This document shows positions 56,310 to 64,000 of a stretch of DNA of 64,000 bases, piece after piece. The notes beneath the pieces were generated by a model, which saw only the letters and a program-made list of their open reading frames with translations, was not told where the DNA came from and did not search any database. The first letter of the stretch is position 1. Every line of letters begins with the position of its first letter. A program made the position numbers and the translations under genes. Origin of the DNA: Pratylenchus scribneri (Eukaryota; Nematoda; Chromadorea; Rhabditida; Pratylenchidae); contig JAQSEB010000041.1 of the NCBI GenBank assembly GCA_030063045.1, forward strand, positions 3,713,501 through 3,777,500, given 5' to 3'.

Positions 56310-57300
56310 TTGTGTACTGTGATTTTTTGTTACGGAGATGGTTGGGATTAATAGATGGTCAGATCACCAATCGTCGATGAAGTAGCCGATATTATGTGAT
56401 TTATTTTAAATTAAATTATTTTTTATTTTTTTTTCAAATATTTTCATGTGGAGTTTGTTTTCGATTTAATTTAGCATTTAATAAAAAATAATAATTAGAT
56501 ATTCCCAGACTTATCGAAATATTTTATGGGTTTTAAAATAATTTTTAAATTTCATTATTTTTTTTAATTTACCAATTTTGCATTCTAAAACTAGGATAGT
56601 TAAATTACAATTTTATGATACAATTTAAAAAACTTCTACCATTCATATTTTTGAATACTTTTTGAAAGAATGGAATTTATTTTTTTACAATTGCCAAAAT
56701 AACAAATGATGAAATTCAATGTATTCCATTCCAATGATGAAATAACATAAAAAAATATCATAATTTTGATTGTTCAGCGCAGTCATAAAATTAAAAATAT
56801 AATCAAATCATAATTATTTTTCTTACATCAGGCTTCTTCAAATCCAGGAAACTCTAAACAAAAAATGGGATTTTTTAAAATGAAAATGAGAAACATTGGC
56901 CATATTTTGGGAATTCCAACACTTTTTATAATTCCAAGTTTTCATTCGAAATTTTAACATCTATATATTCTAGAAAATTACTAAAATCAATAATAAATAT
57001 TGATTTTTCTAATTAATTCAAATTCAATAATACCCCACATTAATATGCATGAACTAATCAACAATCCATGTAAATGCATAAAACGAATAATTTTTCTTCA
57101 TCAAATCAGCAGGCGGCAATTTTGCAATATACAAATTGGTCGTATTCTCTTCTTTCTGCTGGAAAATTATCTTAATTTAATTTTTTCTAAATTTAATTTT
57201 TAAATGTATATATATCTTCCTTGACTTATTTTTATTTACCAGAAAATTAAGATTTATTTATTAAGAAAAAATTATGAATTTTTATGGGTTTCAAAAAATA
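56250..57300. repeat. Duplicated receptor-gene flank, copy 2
   Basis: Partner of 41160-42190; see that entry. The order of receptor exons around the two copies differs, so rearrangement followed the duplication. Confidence 0.75.
57056..57158 (-). pseudogene. RRM-like exon relic 3 (best splice site)
   Basis: After 'ataattttccag' the minus strand reads QKEENTTNLYIAKLPPAD, then one base is out of frame: the other frame continues FDEEKLFVLCIYMDC. TNLYIAKLP matches the RNP2 strand of RNA-recognition motifs. Three decayed copies (with 41.95 and 45.72 kb) imply that an RRM gene or exon was duplicated along with the receptor units. Confidence 0.42.
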
Positions 57301-59360
57301 TTGATAAAAAATTTAAAAGAATTTTCATCTATTTATTATTTGGCCTTATTGCGGCCTAAAGGATTAAAGAATGGGAATAATAATTAAACAATGGATGTAG
57401 AGAATTCTTTTAGATTAATATAATTTCATAACAATTTGAATATAATTTTGCAACTCATAAAATTTCGGAGCATTAAAATAATATTTAAATTTTCATATAA
57501 ATGATGAGAATATTCCTAGAAAATATGGCAACGTTCAAAATAATTTTTAATAACTAAATAAAAAATTTATTTGTTAATTTTAACGAATGTTTGTTATAAT
57601 ATTAATAAACTTATAATAAAATTACAATCTAAGATTTTTGTGCAATTTGTTTGTATCGGTTGCCAATGAAAAGAAATTATCAATAAAAAAGAAGGCTTCA
57701 AAAAAATTTTTAAAAAATTTTCAAAAAAGATGAAAATTACAACCCATAAAATTTTTTTAGAATTAGGATTTAAATTAATGGGAATTGAGGAATTTAAAAT
57801 AAAAAGGAGACGAGACGATCAAGATTAAAAATTAATATTTTTTAAAAAGTCTAAATTTTATTTAGTAAGTATCTTTACTTTTCACGATAAAATTAAATTT
57901 ATATTTGTAGCTTCAATTCTGGAAAATTCAATTTTACTAGTCACTACTAATACAAAATTTTATAATTTTTATTTTTAATCCGAATATTAATAAAAATTAA
58001 TAAATATGTTAGGGAGAAATGACTCAAAATTTCCCCTAGTTTTAATTTTGCAAATTTAGCCTACGGTAAGAGAATTTTATTTGATGCATTCCTCTGAATA
58101 GATTAAAAATATTTCAATAAATTAGCATTTTTACAGAAATATTACACAACTTTGAATGAACATATTCTTAAAATTATCATTTTATTTTACATTCATTTTG
58201 TTCAATGATTTAATCATTTTGTAAAATTTGATTGTGGTTTTCTTCTCATCTTTTGAATTTAATATACACATATTTTTAGTAAATTATTATATATTTTCTA
58301 CAGAAAATAATTTATGGGTCTTTCTATTTTATAAAATATTTTTGTATATGAATTTTTTAATAAATAATTTTTTTATAATTTTAATTTGACTGCAACATTG
58401 GACGATTCATTTGCCTTTATGCCTTTAGAAAACCAAGATTATTGCTGATTGTGATTTTTTTTTTGTCGATTATTGATCCCCAAATTTTTCAAAAATCTCA
58501 AAGATTCCTAAATTTGGTATAATTTATGTATTTGGGCTGTCTAAATGTTACATTGCATTCTCTAGGAACTCGGATCATCTTTTAAGCTCTAGATGTATTA
58601 AAAAGTCGATGTAATTAATTGTAAAATACTTTTTGCGGTTTCTTGTGAAAAAATGATCGTTAGAAGGCAAAAGAATCCAAATCCAAATTGGCAACAGTTT
58701 AAAAATGCAATTTTGATTTTTAAAGAAGTGAGCGGTTGGGGAGTGGGAGGAGGAGAGGGCGGCTGAGAAAATTGGAAATTTCACAGACTGCGACATTTTA
58801 TTTAAGTCGCATTTTTGAAAATATTTTAATTACCTTTATCAGCTATGTATTTAAAGATAATTTATTTTTGATTTGATTTATTATAATTAATCCAGTGAAA
58901 ATAATTATTATTTTGTGTAGATTAAGAAATTAATTTTAAAAGTTGGTGACGCAATTAAAATTATCAAAAGAAGAGGAAACATTGTGAAAACAATAGAATT
59001 AAAAGGATGTAAAATAATCAAAATTCCCTAATAATTTAATTGATCGACAATGAAGGCAAATAAATTTAAATTATGAATAAAAGAATTAATGTATTTGTCT
59101 AAGAAATGAAAGGTAAAGAGTTGAATAAAATATGATTACAAAATAAAATAAAAACATAATAAATGAAAGTATGGAATGTGAAATTTGAAAATGCATAAAT
59201 ATATAAAAAAACAATTTTATAGAATAAATTATGTAATTAAATTAGAAAAGAATGGACATAAGTATATGAATAAATATGCAGATATTCATGAAAACGGCAT
59301 AAACATAAACATCCAAATTCGAAGAAGGAAGCCATTAAACAATTGCCAAAATGGAATATT
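57301..59360. other. A+T-rich intergenic, no gene recognised
   Basis: A minus frame at 58575-58796 begins MSQSVKFPIFSAALSSSHSP and has a local C-rich patch, but no splice context or family. The rest is A/T-rich. Confidence 0.35.
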
Positions 59361-59367
59361 CATTCAT

Positions 59368-62300
59368 TTATTCCTCCTTCATATATTTTTCAATAGCCGC
59401 TCCCAATTTTGGAATCAATTCATTGATGTTTTTTGCTGCTTTGAACCATTCAACAGTGGCCGACTTTTGCATTTTGGCCAATTCCTTTTGTGCGTTTGCC
59501 GCCTCAATTTGGGCCTAAATTTATCAAAAATTTAGATTTTTAATTTAAAAAAAAAGATTAAAAAATTTATTAAAAATAATATTAAATAGAATTCCAAAAA
59601 TGTTTTTCCTTGATAGGTTTTAGTGAAAAATTAGAAAAGTTTTTTAATTAGAAAATTTTTTTATTTAATTTTTTAATTTTAAAAAATTTATTGAAATTAA
59701 AATAGGCACTAAAGTGGATTACTAGTTAAAATTTCTGGGCTTAGAAAAATGTTGAAAATCGAAATAAATTATTTTTAAAATGTATTAATTTTTATTTTTT
59801 AAATGACTTAATATTATTATATTTCCTACTAAAAGTGGCTGATTGAAACGAAATTTCTTAAAAATATAATAATTGATGTGTCTACTGTCTATTAGGAAGG
59901 GTTGATCAGAATCGTTTTAAAATGTGTTGGTTTTAAACTGTTTTCAAAAATATAGGTTTTTGATTACGGTTTTTCTCATTTTCGGATTTAAAGAAAAAAA
60001 ATTCAGAATTTTGATTTTACGAACCGATTTTGACCAATCCCAATTGTCTATAGCATTTTGCTTTACCTTTATAACAAAAAAAAACTAGTCATGCAAAATT
60101 TCGAGCAATTTTTATTTTATTTTACCTGAATAAGAGCATTGATTTGCCCGTTCATTTCCATGGGCACTGCATTTTCGACCTTCACCACATTTTCATCAAT
60201 CTTTTGTAGTTTTTGTCCCTCATTTTGATTGGTGCATTCCATCATTGTTGTTCCATCTTCATCAATAATTAGGGCCTCTTCCTCATCATTACTGTCACCG
60301 TTTTCTTCTTTGACAATGCCACCATCATTTTTGTGCATTTTTGGAGGTTGGCCATTGTGGTGGATTCCGTTCTGTCCCAATCCAAAATTTGCATTCAATT
60401 CAGCAGCTCTTTTTCGTCCTCCATCAAACATTTGTCCATTTTGTTGGCCAATTGGATGATGATGATGGTTGTTCTCAATTTTTTTAGGCAAATTTGCATT
60501 GAAATTAATGTCAGTCATTTGTTTAATTTGTTGTAATTTAAAGAAATCCAACAATGGTGAAGGCACTGAAAAATAAAAATACATTTAAATTTACTAATTT
60601 AATTGTTCTTTGTTGACAGTGTTTTAACAAGATTTCTATTATTTGTTTAGTAGGGCGTTTTCGAAACCAAATATGATAATGAACCGAACAATCAAGAATT
60701 AATTTATAAATTATTTTTAAAAATACGGTGGAATCATTAAACGAAGTCTGAGTACAAAACCAATAAAATATTTAGATTTTTTAGTACTTGTCGATTATGC
60801 GCCTGCTTATTAACTTGGAATGAAGTATCCCTCTTTTGGCGATTAGGATAAGGTTACGGATACGGCTGATTATAACCCATCCCTGTCCGACCCTAACTCT
60901 CTACCGGATGACCCAGAGGTTACGGTAACTTTTCCCTGGGGCCCCAAAAAAACTGCATGCTGATAATCGACAAGTATAAAATTATTTTTTGATTTGATAA
61001 AGGAAATCTAGACGCGGAAACCCTTAAAATAAATATGTATTTTAAAGTAAAAATAAATGAAGGTCAATTAACGACATCGTAGACTTTACCGTCGTATCAA
61101 ATATGAATTTAATAAATTATCATATTTTAACTGAAACTCTTTTACATTCCATTCAAACTTTTATAGGTTTCAAAAATCGAATTTATTAATCCAAATCCCT
61201 TTCAACCACATTTGAATATTCAATATTATTAATCCATTTTTAATTCTGTACAGTGGAATTGATAGTCCATTAAATGGGGAAATGTACCCACTTTGGGCAA
61301 TATTTTGATTTGGATTTGATTTTTGATTAATTATTCAACTGCTTTTGCCCTAGGCAAATAATCTAAGAAGACATATTTAATATGGAAATGTGGGGGCAAA
61401 ATTGTAAAAATGCCTATTTTACTGACCGACCCAATCATTCATTTTGACTGATAAAATATTTTTAGCGGGAAAAAAATTTTGAAACGGCAACAGTACCAAT
61501 ACCAATTAAAAGAGAATAAGCTCCAACAAAAAATGGCCCGGGGCAATGGGAAAGTAAGTGGGTATGTTTCTTTTTCCTTATCAATCAGTGACTCAGTGAG
61601 TAAATGAATATAAATTTCAATATTAAAATGGATGAGCAAATCATTTTACGATAAAAAATTTACCTTCACTCTTCGTATCGTAATTTTAAAATTTTTTTTA
61701 AATTATTCTTTTCCCCTTTCATTTGCCCAAAAATTGATTGGATTTATCCAATTTTTAATTAATTTTTACCATTTGCAGGGAACAATGCCGTTGCCGATGA
61801 ATTGTTCTTCAATAATTGGGCCAATTGATCATTTTGCGATTTTTGGTATTGTCCTTCAAATTGCAATGGAAATTGGGCACCATTGGAAAAATTCATTTTG
61901 CCATCATCATCCTCCATATTGTTGGCATTGGCCAATGGCATCTGAATGAGTGGTAGGTAAACATTTTTAAAAAATAATTAATTAAATTTTTGCTTTTTAA
62001 ATTGAGAAATTAGGCAAAATATTTTTCAGATAGGTTTAGGGAAAAATATTATAAACATTATGATATGTGCGAAAATATTAAATAATTTGGCTAAAATTTA
62101 TGAAAATTCTATTAATTTGGTTTGTCAAAAAAGTGATTATTGAGAGCATAAAACATAATAATAAAATAACATACGCTTCTTAATCAATGTAGCCTAATCT
62201 CATATTTAACATATTACTTGCCTTATTTTTAAACTTTAGAATTAAGAAGTAAACGTTTTTTTTGCAAATTTATATGGCCTCAAAAAATTCTACTTTTTTT

Positions 62301-63939
62301 GTATAATTTACCGCGTATATTCTTTTAATACTTTCCAAACCCTCAAAAATTGGGAAAATTAGAGAGTCTAACTAGTTAGTTTGTGAATATTTTTTTGAAC
62401 AAATTATGGCCGATTTTTTGTTAGCTTTAGAGAACTAAAGAAATGGAAAATTTTTAAAATTCACTTTGCCAGGGACTATATCTCTTCAAAGACGAAGATA
62501 AGTAATTACTAATTAATAGAAAATGCAAAAATAAAAGAGTATATACGGTAATAAAATCTAGCAAAAATTTTCCTCCCAGCTCCCACATTTTCCTATTTTT
62601 AAATTTAAAAAAATAAATACCAGCGGCGAATCATCATCAAAATTGTCCAACATGTTTGAGGCTTTTAATTCCAAATAAATGCGAAAATCCACATCATTTC
62701 CAAGTTTTTCGCGCAATTTGTCCTCAATATCTGGGCTGAAATTAAATTTCAATTAAATTTTTTTAAAAATTAATATTTTTCGAAATTATCTAATTCAATA
62801 GCAAAAACAATTTACCTATGGATATTTATTGAGCTAAGAATATTTAAATTTTTTCTAGTTTAAAAGACATTATTTTGGTAAATTAAAATGCCAATTTTAC
62901 ATTAGGTCGGATTAAATTATTGGCATATTTTTATTTTTATTAACATGATAGTCTAATATCTATTAAATAAAGTAAAATTCATGTTTAACACTTGAAAATT
63001 AAAATTTTTTTTTGAAAAATAGAAAAGAATGGCAATTAATTTATTAACAAATTTTCGGGCAAAAATTGGCATTTTTCGGGGCATTTACTAATTTAGCTAA
63101 ATGAGTTTATTAAAATTTGGGAAAATTTTTGTCTTAGCTTAATGCTAACAATAAACTTAAACACCAATAAACTTTGTAAAAAATAATATCAAAAATTGAA
63201 TATTTCCATAACCAAATTACCCTCGTATTTCGTTGGCTGCATCAGTCACTTTTCGCTTTCGATAGCGCCAATGCGATTTGATGTTTTCAATGCCCATTGT
63301 AAAACCGGCAAATCGCTCCTTCAACAAGTCTCGCACTGTTTCCCATGCTTTTCGCTTTTCTTCCGAAAATTTCAGATCCTAGAAAAATTTTTTAATTATT
63401 AAATAAATTTAATTTAAAATATTTTTTAAATTTTTACAAAAATTTTTAGTTTTTTTTTATAATTTTTGCTCATATTATAAGAGAAAATGTTTAATATTTA
63501 TATGATACAAAAATTCCAAAATAAGAAAAATTTGCCAATATTTTCTAATAAGTAAGCATTCAATTTTTTTAATTTTTACCAAAAAAATGCAAAAATATTC
63601 AAAATAAAATCTCTACTAAAAGTACAAAAATCGTAAATTTTAAGTACTCAAAACCCTATATAGATTATACCACAAATAACATATAAATATGTATTCCATA
63701 TAAATCAGAGGGCTCTTTTTCAATTTATAAAAAATTGACAATTTCTGAAAAATTATAGTTAGAGAATTAATAATTGTTTCGCCTGAAATTTATTTTTAAA
63801 TCCAAAAATAATTTAATAAATTTAAATTAATAGTAACTTACTCTGCTTGTGTTATGTTCAACCAAATAGTTTTTTCGCTTCAAAACCTCCAGCACCATGA
63901 AATCAGAAATGGGCGGTGTGAATTTTCGCTTCTCATGGC
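59368..63939 (-). CDS. Zeste-like Myb/SANT-domain protein (5' end beyond window)
   Basis: Six minus-strand exons: 63842-63939, 63221-63378, 62621-62735, 61770-61941, 60126-60565, 59368-59514. All have GT/AG borders and consistent phases, giving 375 residues to TAA. The N-terminal part reads HEKRKFTPPISDFMVLEVLK, RKNYLVEHNT, DLKFSEEKRKAWETVRDLLK, RFAGFTMGIENIKSHWRYRK RKV. F-P....L.E.L......, the aW..V...F core and the basic .k..WRYRKRK helix fit the zeste-type Myb/SANT DNA-binding domain. The middle is Asn/Gln/His-rich and acidic (DDDG, HHHH, DSNDEEEALIIDEDG), and the end (AQIEAANAQKELAKMQKSAT...) is a likely coiled coil. A nuclear DNA-binding regulator is inferred. The first exon has an acceptor ('gataattaag'), so at least one more 5' exon lies outside. 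AATAAA overlaps the stop codon. Confidence 0.82.
60787..60974. mobile_element. 188-bp TA-flanked MITE in the zeste-like gene intron
   Basis: CTTGTCGATTAT (60787-60798) and its exact complement (60963-60974) are flanked by TA at 60785-60786 and 60975-60976. The interior is notably richer in G+C ('ggataaggttacggatacgg'). Tc1/mariner-type non-autonomous element by its termini and TA duplication. It lies inside intron 60566-61769. Confidence 0.85.
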
Positions 63940-64000
63940 CTTAATTATCAATTTTATTAGCAAATAAAATTATAAACATTTCGGTAGTTTTCGGTTATGC
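63940..64000. other. Intron or upstream part of the zeste-like gene
   Basis: A/T-rich sequence before the first visible exon; the last bases 'ttttcggttatgc' may begin antisense to another exon but are too short to read. Confidence 0.35.

Noticed and set aside
59185..59535. 116-codon plus-strand ORF
   Set aside because: It is antisense to the last exon of the zeste-like gene, which has splice and phase support.
60229..60536. Plus-strand ORFs of 76 and 67 codons
   Set aside because: Antisense to the large 60126-60565 exon of the zeste-like gene.

Overview
The window is eukaryotic and very A+T-rich (roughly three quarters or more by eye). Its genes are split by short GT...AG introns and lie in long stretches of relics and small transposons. 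Degenerate nematode-type seven-transmembrane chemoreceptor exons, an F-box-type gene and a small secreted multigene family point to a nematode. The base composition and gene content would suit a tylenchid plant parasite such as a root-knot nematode, but the species is an inference. All exon models were spliced by hand from the sequence; none rests on a database search.

Layout. 1-26 kb is a graveyard of chemoreceptor-like units: minus-strand fragments with an ER-W-AT...YER motif (Sre/Sra-like) and plus-strand transmembrane fragments, repeated many times and mostly broken. A segment of about 1.6-1.7 kb occurs twice (about 11.7-13.5 kb and 24.4-26.1 kb). One copy carries a TA-flanked MITE that is absent from the other. 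Other insertions here are a 201-bp MITE (1995-2195) and a very young 536-bp miniature LTR element (16706-17241) whose LTRs each contain a tRNA-like pol III unit. A small two-exon gene lies at 20.3-20.7 kb. A cysteine-rich multi-exon gene (26.2-27.9 kb, minus) and a basic terminal exon (28.9 kb, minus) follow.

29.7-40.5 kb is the best coding stretch. An F-box-like gene with a frameshift in exon 1 (29728-31488) is followed by two intact tandem five-exon paralogues (33446-36392 and 39183-40468) and a relic third copy between them. Each intact paralogue encodes a signal peptide, a cysteine-containing charged domain, a furin-type RVKR site and a long hydrophobic C-terminal tail. Their upstream regions share a conserved block centred on the palindrome ATGCGCAT.

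41-58 kb holds duplicated, decayed fragments of a second receptor family (Srt-like, minus strand) and RRM-like exon relics. It also holds a foldback-like element with inverted 26-bp arrays (49378-50761) and a minisatellite of about 1 kb flanked by GC-rich hairpins (53.6-55.2 kb). The right end (59368-63939, minus) is a six-exon gene with an N-terminal zeste-like Myb/SANT domain, entering from beyond the window; one of its introns holds another TA-flanked MITE.
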